The translations under genes and the position numbers were made by a program. Under the pieces are notes generated by a model, which saw only the letters and a program-made list of their open reading frames with translations, searched no databases and had not been told where the DNA came from. 6,254 nucleotides of DNA. It comes from Ruminiclostridium sp. (GTDB lineage: Bacteria; Bacillota_A; Clostridia; Oscillospirales; Ruminococcaceae). Every line of letters starts with the position of its first letter. The first letter of the stretch is position 1. Below are positions 1 to 6,254 of the stretch, one piece after another. Location: positions 1 through 6,254 of the forward strand of contig JAFZOA010000648.1 of the NCBI GenBank assembly GCA_017550775.1, given 5' to 3'.

Positions 1-146
1 AGCTTGCGGAGCTTATGGATGTCGCAATGCCGACGGTCTATCGCTGGGAGACCGGGGTACGGATACCCGACATGGTGACTATTATGAAGCTTGCGCGTGT
101 ACTCGGTGTCAAATACGACCAATTCATAGATGAGAGTGATCTGTGA
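1..146 (+). CDS. XRE-family helix-turn-helix regulator, C-terminal fragment
   Basis: This is the 3' end of a gene that starts before the window; codons run in frame from position 3 and end at TGA 144-146. The 47 visible residues contain the second half of an HTH_3/Cro-CI fold: the recognition-helix stretch AMPTVYRWETG followed by RIPDMVTIMKLARVLGV, which matches the family pattern 'vs.~tvsrWE.G...P~...l..la..l.v'. The protein ends soon after the domain (DQFIDESDL), so the missing part is probably short or an N-terminal half-domain. It is a likely DNA-binding transcription regulator in the cytoplasm. Its stop lies 47 bases before the chosen start of the phosphatase gene, so the two may share a transcript. 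Its target cannot be told from the sequence. Confidence 0.85.
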   Translation, partial: LAELMDVAMPTVYRWETGVRIPDMVTIMKLARVLGVKYDQFIDESDL

Positions 147-181
147 TACCTGGAATATGGAATTCTGACATTCAGATTAAT

Positions 182-185
182 GGAG
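182..185 (+). promoter_or_regulatory. Ribosome binding site that fixes the phosphatase start
   Basis: GGAG with 8 bases to ATG 194. It favours this start over the GTG at 143, which overlaps the upstream stop codon (GTGA) and has only a weak GAGAG (132-136) before it. Confidence 0.6.
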
Positions 186-193
186 CAAAACAA

Positions 194-1924
194 ATGAAAA
201 ATAAGAAACTTCTTGTACAGGTCGGGATAATCGTTACGGTATTCTTTATCGCGCTAATAATTGTTCTCGGAACGGTAATATATACGGGAACAACGACTAT
301 GTACCTGAACGCGAAAAATGAAATGATCAACCGTGATCTTATCAGAGTCAGGGATGTCGTTGAGGAACTTCCGATTTTTACGGACATAGCCGAATACTGG
401 AAAACGCATATTGAGGATATGAAGAGAGAGGTTTCCGAAGAGGAATACATAGCCGGATGTACGGTATATGACTCTATCGGTTTTACTCCGTCAAAGGCGG
501 AGTTCAACTCTGTAAGCGATGTTGAAAAGCTTATCTTTGCACATGATCTGTATGACGGTCTCTCTTACAGTTTTAATGAGGAACAGATTAAGTTCAGTTA
601 TGACGGCTTATATCTTGTTGATATAACGGAGGAAAACTGCGGATTTGTCATTTGCAGAGGCAATAGCGCGAACCCTGTATATCGGGAGTCGCTCGGAAGC
701 AGTATGGATATCGATATCAGCACTCACAATGCGGCGCAGAAGATACGCTCCGGAAATTACAATGCCACAGAGTATGAGATCGTCGATAACGTTGACGGGA
801 AGAGCTATTATATCGGTTATGCTCCTGTCGGGACGGGTGATGCCGTAAAGTACGCGGTATGTGTTTTGTACGATTGGAGTCAATTCAAACAAGGCCTGAA
901 GGATAATCTTATCGTGATGGCTGTGATAGGCATAGCTGTTATGATCACAGCAGGCGGAATGCTGCTGAACTTCCTTTACCGGACTGCGATCCGACCCGTG
1001 ACAAAGATGCAATCAGCGGTCAGTGATTATATAGTTTTCAAGGACAGCTGTGCCGTTACCGGAAAAATGCGGGAGATAACCGCCAACAATGAAGTTGGTA
1101 AACTTGCCGGAAATATATCAAGTCTTGCCGAAGAAATGGAACGGTATATGGGTGAGATCATCCAGCTTACCGGTGAGCAGGAACGTGTAGCTGCGGAGCT
1201 CGACCTTGCCACAAAGATACAGAGCGGGGCTTTGCCGAATGAATTTCCCGCATTTCCGGAGCGTGATGAATTTGAGCTGTACGCTTCGATGACCCCCGCA
1301 AAAGAGGTCGGCGGTGACTTCTATGATTTCTTCCTTATAGACGACGATCATCTCGCACTCGTTATCGCGGACGTTTCGGGAAAGGGTGTACCCGCAGCCT
1401 TGTTTATGATGTCCTCTATGATACTGTTACACGATCGCACGCTTATGGGCGGGACGCCTTCCGAGATACTGGAATTCGTAAATGAGCGGATATGTTCCAA
1501 AAATCCGTTTGAAATGTTTGTAACGGTGTGGCTCGGAATACTTGAAATAAGCACCGGAAAGCTGTCGTGCGCAAACGCGGGACACGAATGGCCGGTTGTA
1601 AAGACCGGCGAAGCCTTCGAGCTTATAAAAGACGAACACGGCTTTATACTCGGAAGTCTGGAGGGCATGGAATACGAGACTTACGATATACAGCTTCATA
1701 AGGGCGATACCGTGTTTGTCTATACAGACGGAGTTGCGGAGGCAACGAACGCTTCCGATGAGTTTTTCGGAACGGACAGGCTTACCGAGGCTCTCAATAC
1801 AACGCCCGACGGCTCACCGGAGGAGCTTATAGCGGCAGTCGGAAAAGCAGTCGATGGTTTTGTCGGAGACGCGCCGCAGTTTGATGATCTTACAATGCTT
1901 TGTCTTAAATACAACGGAAAATAA
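194..1924 (+). CDS. Membrane sensor with cytoplasmic PP2C/SpoIIE (RsbU-like) serine phosphatase domain
   Basis: A 576-residue protein from ATG 194, chosen because GGAG at 182-185 sits 8 bases upstream and the start leads straight into MKNKKLL plus a membrane segment. A GTG at 143 would add 17 unlikely residues. Visible order: TM1 (about 6-30), an extracytoplasmic sensor-like region of about 208 residues, TM2 (about 239-262), a HAMP-like segment (P268, NEVGKL at 299-304), a coiled-coil linker (about 313-340), then the phosphatase (about 347-573). The phosphatase carries the metal-binding acids of the family: EVGGDFYD (D375, D378), ADVSGKG (D393), YTDG (D512) and FDDLT (D564/D565), plus NAGH. 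Family members dephosphorylate anti-anti-sigma (STAS) proteins in partner-switching stress or developmental control. The partner and the sensed signal are not visible. A terminator follows, so it is probably not part of the peptide operon downstream. Confidence 0.93.
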   Translation: MKNKKLLVQVGIIVTVFFIALIIVLGTVIYTGTTTMYLNAKNEMINRDLIRVRDVVEELPIFTDIAEYWKTHIEDMKREVSEEEYIAGCTVYDSIGFTPSKAEFNSVSDVEKLIFAHDLYDGLSYSFNEEQIKFSYDGLYLVDITEENCGFVICRGNSANPVYRESLGSSMDIDISTHNAAQKIRSGNYNATEYEIVDNVDGKSYYIGYAPVGTGDAVKYAVCVLYDWSQFKQGLKDNLIVMAVIGIAVMITAGGMLLNFLYRTAIRPVTKMQSAVSDYIVFKDSCAVTGKMREITANNEVGKLAGNISSLAEEMERYMGEIIQLTGEQERVAAELDLATKIQSGALPNEFPAFPERDEFELYASMTPAKEVGGDFYDFFLIDDDHLALVIADVSGKGVPAALFMMSSMILLHDRTLMGGTPSEILEFVNERICSKNPFEMFVTVWLGILEISTGKLSCANAGHEWPVVKTGEAFELIKDEHGFILGSLEGMEYETYDIQLHKGDTVFVYTDGVAEATNASDEFFGTDRLTEALNTTPDGSPEELIAAVGKAVDGFVGDAPQFDDLTMLCLKYNGK

Positions 1925-1966
1925 CCGCTGAAATAAGCCGATAGCCCATTATGGCGTTTCCCGGAA

Positions 1967-1993
1967 TATTACCGCTGCGGTAATAGATTTTTT
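1967..1993 (+). terminator. Intrinsic (Rho-independent) terminator after the phosphatase gene
   Basis: A perfect 8-bp stem (TATTACCG at 1967-1974 with CGGTAATA at 1978-1985) closed by a three-base loop (CTG), followed by GA and six T (1988-1993). It lies 43 bases after the phosphatase stop and separates that gene from the peptide operon. The stem is symmetric, but the T tract is on the + strand side, which supports termination of + strand transcripts. Confidence 0.8.
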
Positions 1994-2003
1994 CAAAAAT
2001 CAA

Positions 2004-2012
2004 TGTTATAAT
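2004..2012 (+). promoter_or_regulatory. Extended -10 promoter of the lanthipeptide operon
   Basis: TGTTATAAT is a perfect match to the extended -10 consensus TGnTATAAT for the housekeeping sigma factor. At a 17-base spacing the -35 position (1984-1989, TAGATT) is poor and lies inside the preceding terminator, so the promoter would depend on the extended -10 element. Transcription would begin near 2019, giving an untranslated leader of about 83 bases before the first precursor gene. A second, weaker TATAAG lies at 2019-2024. Confidence 0.6.
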
Positions 2013-2045
2013 CAATAGTATAAGGGCAGAAGCCTGTATTTACGC

Positions 2046-2074
2046 GCCGACAGAACATATCGGCATACGATCGG
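2046..2074 (+). promoter_or_regulatory. Small inverted and direct repeat in the 5' leader of the peptide operon
   Basis: GCCGA (2046-2050) and TCGGC (2060-2064) could form a 5-bp hairpin with a 9-base loop in the mRNA. ATCGG occurs at 2059-2063 and again at 2070-2074, an 11-base period close to one helical turn. It could be an operator downstream of the promoter or a weak RNA structure; the repeats are short enough to be chance. Confidence 0.2.
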
Positions 2075-2086
2075 AACTTTATTAAC

Positions 2087-2091
2087 GGAGG
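2087..2091 (+). promoter_or_regulatory. Strong ribosome binding site of the first precursor gene
   Basis: GGAGG, 10 bases before ATG 2102. It is the only strong site in the operon; the second precursor, the synthetase and the flavoprotein all have weak or no matches. This suggests that the intact precursor is made in excess over its enzyme. Confidence 0.65.
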
Positions 2092-2101
2092 TCATAACAC
2101 C

Positions 2102-2458
2102 ATGAAAACATTACAGGAACTTTACAATGAAATAGTCAAGAATGACGAACTCAAAAAAAAGTTCACCGAAGCCGCAAAGGACAACAAGATAGTTGATTTT
2201 GCAAAGGCTAACGGTGTTGAGACCACTCTCGACGAGATCAAGGCTTTCCTTGAGGATAAGCAGAAAGCGGATACGGAGCTTGACCCGTCCGAGCTTGAAA
2301 ACGCTGCGGGCGGTACCTGCAATCATTATACAGTAGGTGAAGCCGTATTATCTGTGGGCCTTTTTGCCGGATGCACCGTTATTCTGGCTGTCAGCGCCGC
2401 TGAAGACAAGGTTGGTCAGAGCGATGATGAATACGGCAGATTGTGCAATCGTGGATAA
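2102..2458 (+). CDS. Nif11-type leader precursor peptide (lanthipeptide-type RiPP)
   Basis: A 118-residue precursor. Residues 1-71 form a Nif11-like leader (starting MKTLQELYNEIVKNDELKKK, with acidic and helical segments and the conserved stretch FAKANGVETTLDEIKAFL), ending ELENAAGG, a double-Gly site at residues 70-71. Such sites are cut by C39-peptidase transporters; none is in the window. The predicted 47-residue core has Cys at core positions 2, 20 and 44 and six Ser/Thr (T1, T6, S13, T21, S27, S36) open to dehydration. Its middle (about 10-29) is hydrophobic, like a membrane-active helix; the tail is polar and ends GRLCNRG. Nif11 leaders commonly serve LanM-type enzymes, and a lanM-like gene follows in the same operon, so it is the likely substrate. 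The core sequence and its activity are not recognised. Confidence 0.88.
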   Translation: MKTLQELYNEIVKNDELKKKFTEAAKDNKIVDFAKANGVETTLDEIKAFLEDKQKADTELDPSELENAAGGTCNHYTVGEAVLSVGLFAGCTVILAVSAAEDKVGQSDDEYGRLCNRG

Positions 2459-2694
2459 TTCAAAATGAAAACGAAAAACACTATGAAAACACTACAGGAA
2501 CTTTACAATGAAATAGTAAAGAATGACGAACTCAAAAATAGTTCACCGAAGCCGCAAAGGACAACAAGATAGTTGATTTCGCAAAAGCAAACGGCGTGGA
2601 AACTACAATGGACGAGATCAAGGCGTTCCTTGAAGGTGTACAGAAAGCGGACGTGCAGCTTGACCCCGCCGAGCTCGAAAACGCCGCGGGCGGA
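2102..2694 (+). repeat. Tandem duplication of the precursor leader region
   Basis: The leader-coding stretches 2102-2314 and 2483-2694 are direct repeats about 381 bases apart. The first 100 or so bases are nearly identical, with only a few substitutions and the one-base deletion. The second half of the leader and the cores differ much more. This pattern, a fixed leader with variable cores, is usual for multi-peptide RiPP clusters and may reflect recent copying of the 5' end. Confidence 0.85.
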
Positions 2695-2859
2695 AAGTGC
2701 AACAGCAGAACCGGCGGCGAAGCTGCAATATCAGTGATCTCCTTGGGCTTAGGATGTGCTGTATATGCATACGTCAGCGCTACCGAAGGTTATACGGGTC
2801 AGAAAAAAGCAAGAGACGGACGTCTGTGTAACGAAGGCAGAAGCTCCGATGATGACTGA
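2483..2859 (+). pseudogene. Second Nif11-type precursor, broken by a one-base deletion
   Basis: A tandem homologue of the first precursor. From ATG 2483 (or in-frame ATG 2465) it reads MKTLQELYNEIVKNDELK, then hits a frameshift at 2534-2541 and a TAG at 2570-2572, giving only 29-35 residues. After the shift the other frame continues with the rest of the leader (FTEAAKDNKIVDFAKANGVE), the double-Gly site ELENAAGG and a 54-residue core with Cys at 2, 21 and 45, ending at TGA 2857. Adding one A to give AAAAATAAG restores a full precursor, so it is one base from intact. A -1 ribosomal slip cannot rescue it because that frame reads TAG at 2539-2541. There is no clear ribosome site; a weak GTGGA (2451-2455) precedes ATG 2465. 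Internal starts (GTG 2596, ATG 2608) would lose most of the leader. It is either a recent pseudogene or a sequencing error. Confidence 0.8.
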
Positions 2860-2933
2860 ACGAATTCAAATATATGGTTCCCTGATATTTCTCATAGGAA
2901 AGCAACAGGACGAAAACGGTGTAAAACAGCATT

Positions 2934-5663
2934 ATGGAAAAGAAAACTGTCAAAACTGCAGATATTCTCGAGGAGATCGGCTGTCTCGGATTTATAAACA
3001 AGTATGAAGATGTGCTGATCGAAGAGTTGGAGCGTTCTGTACCGGACGCGTTCCCGCTTCTTGACAGTAAAGCGGTCAGTGCGCTTCGGAAAGCGCTTTG
3101 TCTGCGGCTGCGATCGTTGTACATACAGCCGCTCATGCTGCATATCAACAAGGGGATGCAGCGTTATGACCCTGTCGGTATGATACTTGGGCGAACAGAC
3201 CCGGAAGCACTCCGGAAAGCTGCGGCGGATGTCCTTCATTTATCGGAGGAGAGCTCGGGTAGCGTTGATATGTGGCTTCAGGCGCAGTATCCTCTGCTTG
3301 AAGCATACACACAGAGCGTCTGCGATAATACGGCAGCGGCATTGCGGGAATTCCTTGAACGGGTAGTCTCGCGGAAGGACGATATATCCTCGCTTTTGCC
3401 GGAGGGCAAGCCGTTTGAAAGGATAACCGGTCTTTCGACAGGCGGCGCGGATATGCACCGGCACGGCAGATGTGTGATCGGTGTCACGACGGACGCGGGA
3501 GTATTCTACTACAAACCCCATGACTGCCGTATAGACGCTTTGTACGAGCGGATAGTGTCGAAGTGGTTTTCCGATTGCACCGAAGCGCCGAGGGTGCTGG
3601 AGGGCGACGGTTATGCGTTTATCTCCGCACTTGTACATACCCCCGTGCAGTCGGAAGCTCAGATCGCGGAGTATTACCGCAATTTCGGCATACTAACGGC
3701 ATTGTTCCACGGGCTCGGCAGCAACGATATGCACCAGGAAAACGTCATGGCTTGCGGAGCAAGACCGTCGGCTATCGACCTTGAAACCGTTCTTAATCTG
3801 AACGTTACGGACAGAACCGGACAAGATACGGTACAGCAGAACAAGACAGCGGAGGAGTTCACACTTTCGGCCATGCGTATAGGCGTGCTGCCCGCGAGGA
3901 TATACAGGAGCGGACTGATCTCGCCGTTATACTGTACCGACAATCAGGTCTCGTGTCTTCCTGTGTACGACGGAAAGCGGATAACCGTGGAAGGGTATGA
4001 AAGCCGGTTCGCGGAAGGGTTCTCTGAGGGCTACGAACGTATGCTTGCCCACCGCGAAGAGATAAAAGCAATGCTTGACGAGTACCGCGGTTCCACGATG
4101 CGTATCGTTGTTCGCAACACCGTATATTATGCCCATATATGCGTAATGCTGCATCAGGCGAAGTACATGGTCTCCGAAGAAGCCCGTCAGAAGGTATATG
4201 AGATGCTGAAAAGCCCGTTCACGACTTCCGGTGTTGAGCCGGACAGCGATCTGGTCGGATACGAGTGGAAATGTGTGCTGCAGGGCGATATTCCGTACTA
4301 TTGCACCACGCTTGACAGCTTTGATCTGTGCGGTGAAGATCCGGACGAGATAGTGAAGCAGGGTTACTATAAACGCAGCGCAATTCAGGCGACGATACAC
4401 TTTCTTGACAGACTTTCACCGGAGGAAAAGCGCTTCGAGCTTGATATCATACGAACAGCATTCGCCCATGCTCCGCTCGATGTGCCGAAGCCGGAAGGCA
4501 AAACCGCTCTTGCCGCGTCTCCTGCCGACAAGGAAACTCTTATTGCGGAAGTGCGGGCTATTTACGCAAAGCTCAAGGCCGATACAGTGCGCTGTACGGA
4601 CGGCAGCCCGATGTGGATAGGTACGGCGGAGACGCTTGCGGGAAATATGGCTGTCGGAAGGGTCAGCGCCCTGTGCGGCGTTGGCAGGTTCCTTGCAGAG
4701 CTGGTATTACCGGGGCAGTTTTCGGATATCCGAGATGAAGCTATGGCGCTTTCGGAGGAATGTGCGGAACGGATAGTCATGGATCTGCACCTTATGAATG
4801 AAGCAGACCTCGGCACGGAGAACCCGGTATTTGCCACAGGACTTTTCGGTGGTGCGGGAAGTCAGCTTCTTTCTCTGCTGAAAATGTCGGAAGCGGGCAT
4901 AGCGGGAGCCGATGAAGCGGTGAATCTGCTGATAGATGCCCTGACTGAAGGTAAAATATACGAAAGTAAGAAAATGAATAGCGCCGAAGGCAGTGCGGGT
5001 CTGATTCCTGCGCTTGCGGCAGCCGCAGAGTATTACAAGGAAACGGACGGCGGACTGTGTGACAGGATAACGCGTGTCCTGCGTTCCCGCACCGAAAGCC
5101 TCTCGGGAGCGCAGCCCCCCGAAAGAGCGGATATGCCCCGCGGCAGTGCCGGATACGGAGCCGCCTTTGCTGCGGCTTATGGAATTCTGGGTGAGCAAAA
5201 GTACGCAGAGTGTGCGGAGAAGATGTTCCGGCTTGCGGAAGAGGAGTATTCCTCGGAGCTCGGCGGCTGGCGCGACTTTGAAGCGAAGTCGAAGAAGCTT
5301 GCCGACAAGGGGCCTCATGCTGCCGGAATATTCCTTGCAGCCGATTACGCACAGGAGCGGCTCGGAACTGCGGACAGCGCGGTTTCCCGTGTCCGCGAGC
5401 TCGCACTGAGTACTATGCTCTCGGAGGAGAACCTTTATCACGCAGACACGCTTGACGAGGGCAACGCTCTGACAGTGCTGGCACTGCTGAAAGCGGGAGA
5501 GTGCGAAGCAGCCGGTAAAGTGCTTGAAGCGATGCGGTGTCGGGCCGAGAAAAACGGCTGTTATCAGGTAACAGAGCCCGGAATACGCAGTTTCTTCGAT
5601 CCCTCGCTCATACACGGCACGCTTGGCTGCGGGGCTGTGATGATACGCTATATTAGACAATAA
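2934..5663 (+). CDS. LanM-type class II lanthipeptide synthetase with degenerate cyclase domain
   Basis: A 909-residue cytoplasmic enzyme, shortish for LanM (about 900-1100). The start is fixed by a TAA at 2922-2924 in the same frame; the ribosome site (GGTG, 2918-2921) is weak. The N-terminal dehydratase (to about 535) keeps the known kinase/elimination residues: ADMHRHG (H175), YYKP (K194), SNDMHQEN (D265, H267, N270), IDLET (D282, E284) and RIVVRNT (R390, T396). The C-terminal part (about 545-909) has the LanC repeat pattern: CGVGRFLAEL, TGLFGGAGSQLL, EGSAGLIPAL, PRGSAGYGAA, GPHAAGIFLA, IHGTLGCG. However, the zinc ligands are lost: the WCxG motif reads KGPH (about 792-795), the CHG motif reads YHA (Y835, H836), and the HG histidine is R736. 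It should dehydrate Ser/Thr of the Nif11-led peptides; zinc-dependent thioether formation is doubtful. Confidence 0.9.
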   Translation: MEKKTVKTADILEEIGCLGFINKYEDVLIEELERSVPDAFPLLDSKAVSALRKALCLRLRSLYIQPLMLHINKGMQRYDPVGMILGRTDPEALRKAAADVLHLSEESSGSVDMWLQAQYPLLEAYTQSVCDNTAAALREFLERVVSRKDDISSLLPEGKPFERITGLSTGGADMHRHGRCVIGVTTDAGVFYYKPHDCRIDALYERIVSKWFSDCTEAPRVLEGDGYAFISALVHTPVQSEAQIAEYYRNFGILTALFHGLGSNDMHQENVMACGARPSAIDLETVLNLNVTDRTGQDTVQQNKTAEEFTLSAMRIGVLPARIYRSGLISPLYCTDNQVSCLPVYDGKRITVEGYESRFAEGFSEGYERMLAHREEIKAMLDEYRGSTMRIVVRNTVYYAHICVMLHQAKYMVSEEARQKVYEMLKSPFTTSGVEPDSDLVGYEWKCVLQGDIPYYCTTLDSFDLCGEDPDEIVKQGYYKRSAIQATIHFLDRLSPEEKRFELDIIRTAFAHAPLDVPKPEGKTALAASPADKETLIAEVRAIYAKLKADTVRCTDGSPMWIGTAETLAGNMAVGRVSALCGVGRFLAELVLPGQFSDIRDEAMALSEECAERIVMDLHLMNEADLGTENPVFATGLFGGAGSQLLSLLKMSEAGIAGADEAVNLLIDALTEGKIYESKKMNSAEGSAGLIPALAAAAEYYKETDGGLCDRITRVLRSRTESLSGAQPPERADMPRGSAGYGAAFAAAYGILGEQKYAECAEKMFRLAEEEYSSELGGWRDFEAKSKKLADKGPHAAGIFLAADYAQERLGTADSAVSRVRELALSTMLSEENLYHADTLDEGNALTVLALLKAGECEAAGKVLEAMRCRAEKNGCYQVTEPGIRSFFDPSLIHGTLGCGAVMIRYIRQ

Positions 5664-5679
5664 CTGGTGTGATACATAT

Positions 5680-6254
5680 ATGGTAAAGATATTTGCGTTT
5701 GCGGCTTCCTGCGCCGGAGAAAAATCACACACGGCGAAAATGGCGGACACTATCGCCGACTCGATCAGAAGAAAGCTCGAAGCGCAGGGCGAGACCGTTT
5801 CATACGAGCGTATGACGGGAGCGGATGTCCGCATAGATTACTGCTTGTCCTGCACGAGTTGTTTCAGAAAGGGGATCTGCCCTCTCGACAGCAAGGACGG
5901 CTGCAAAGAGCTGAAACAGAAGATACTCGACTGCGACATATTCCTGTTCGGAAGCCCGGTCTATCTGTGGGCTATGTCGGGTATAGCCAAAAGCCTGCTT
6001 GACCGGATAAGCTACTGGGCGCACCGTTTTGAGCTTATCGGAAAGCCGTGCGTGGTATTCTCGACTACCGATACGAGCCACGGTCCCGAGGTGGCTAAGG
6101 AGCTCGCACAGCTTATGAGCTTCACCGGCGCGGTGACAGTCAACGGCGGGTGCAGTACATACAAGGGATCGGAACAAGACCCGGACGATATCGCCGAACG
6201 TGCTGTCGCTCTGTACAGAGACCCCTCCTCCGGAGTGACCTTCTTTCAGCAGAA
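5680..6254 (+). CDS. Flavodoxin-fold FMN protein with iron-sulfur-type Cys motif (3' end missing)
   Basis: The first 191 residues of a gene cut by the window end. It starts 16 bases after lanM's stop, so it is probably in the same transcript; its ribosome site is weak (GGTG, 5666-5669). The fold is that of NADPH-dependent FMN reductases/flavodoxin-like proteins: strand VKIFAFAAS, a phosphate-loop-like stretch (about 10-20), and GSPVYLWAMSGIAKSLLDR (91-109), the flavin-facing motif. Cys55, Cys58, Cys61 and Cys67 form CX2CX2CX5C, matching the compact 4Fe-4S motif described for iron-sulfur flavoproteins (Isf), with another Cys at 75. It likely carries FMN and perhaps one cluster, moving electrons in the cytoplasm. 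Lanthipeptide reductases of the LanJB type are also flavin-dependent, but I cannot show that this protein belongs to that group. It could be an unrelated clostridial redox protein. Confidence 0.85.
   Translation, partial: MVKIFAFAASCAGEKSHTAKMADTIADSIRRKLEAQGETVSYERMTGADVRIDYCLSCTSCFRKGICPLDSKDGCKELKQKILDCDIFLFGSPVYLWAMSGIAKSLLDRISYWAHRFELIGKPCVVFSTTDTSHGPEVAKELAQLMSFTGAVTVNGGCSTYKGSEQDPDDIAERAVALYRDPSSGVTFFQQ

Noticed and set aside
143..193. GTG start at 143 for the phosphatase, overlapping the XRE stop as GTGA
   Set aside because: ATG 194 has a better ribosome site (GGAG, 8 bases) and leads directly to a positively charged N-terminus and TM1; the extra 17 residues fit no known feature.
608..1012. 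A 134-codon - strand frame inside the phosphatase gene
   Set aside because: Shadow of a well-supported coding region; no motif or ribosome site.
2534..2541. Programmed -1 frameshifting to express the second precursor
   Set aside because: The -1 frame runs straight into TAG at 2539-2541, so slippage would still terminate; the run also lacks a proper X XXY YYZ slippery heptamer.
2596..2859. Independent short gene starting at GTG 2596
   Set aside because: It has no ribosome site and starts in the middle of the Nif11 leader; it is the 3' part of the frameshifted precursor.
2878..2900. Imperfect hairpin (TTCC/GGAA with inner TGA/TCA) between the second precursor and lanM
   Set aside because: Only 4+3 pairs with an internal loop and no T tract after it; too weak to call a terminator or attenuator.
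2756..3007. An 83-codon + strand frame spanning the precursor end and the lanM start
   Set aside because: It is out of frame with both the conserved core and LanM and has no family resemblance.
4707..5834. A 375-codon open frame on the - strand across the end of lanM and the flavoprotein gene
   Set aside because: It lies opposite two genes with clear family motifs, has no recognisable domain, and long antisense frames are common opposite genes of this codon usage.

Overview
The window looks like chromosomal DNA of a low-to-mid GC anaerobic Firmicute, probably a gut or rumen clostridium of the Ruminococcus/Oscillospiraceae type. This rests on the style of the proteins (RsbU/SpoIIE phosphatase, XRE regulator, Cys-rich clostridial flavoprotein), the GGAG-type ribosome sites and the codon choice. 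It is an inference; no ribosomal or housekeeping marker is present. All genes read on the + strand.

Layout. Positions 1-146 hold the C-terminal end of an XRE-type helix-turn-helix regulator. Positions 194-1924 encode a two-TM membrane sensor with a cytoplasmic PP2C/SpoIIE phosphatase. A compact boundary follows: an intrinsic terminator (1967-1993) almost abutting an extended -10 promoter (2004-2012), then a leader of about 80 nt with a good ribosome site. From there a ribosomally synthesised, post-translationally modified peptide (RiPP) operon of class II lanthipeptide type begins. It has a Nif11-type precursor (2102-2458), a second tandem precursor broken by a one-base deletion (2483-2859), a 909-residue LanM-type synthetase (2934-5663), and a flavodoxin-fold protein with an iron-sulfur-type Cys motif (5680 to the window end, incomplete).

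How they may work together. The Nif11 leader is probably the recognition handle for LanM. LanM's N-terminal half would phosphorylate and dehydrate Ser/Thr in the core, and the peptide would later be cut after the double Gly. The striking feature is that LanM keeps its dehydratase residues while its C-terminal LanC-like domain has lost both zinc cysteines and the conserved HG histidine. The operon may therefore make a dehydrated peptide that is not cyclised in the usual zinc-dependent way. The next gene, a redox flavoprotein, could act on the product (for example on dehydro residues or cysteines), but that link rests only on position. No transporter/protease (LanT), immunity gene or dedicated regulator is inside the window; they may lie downstream.
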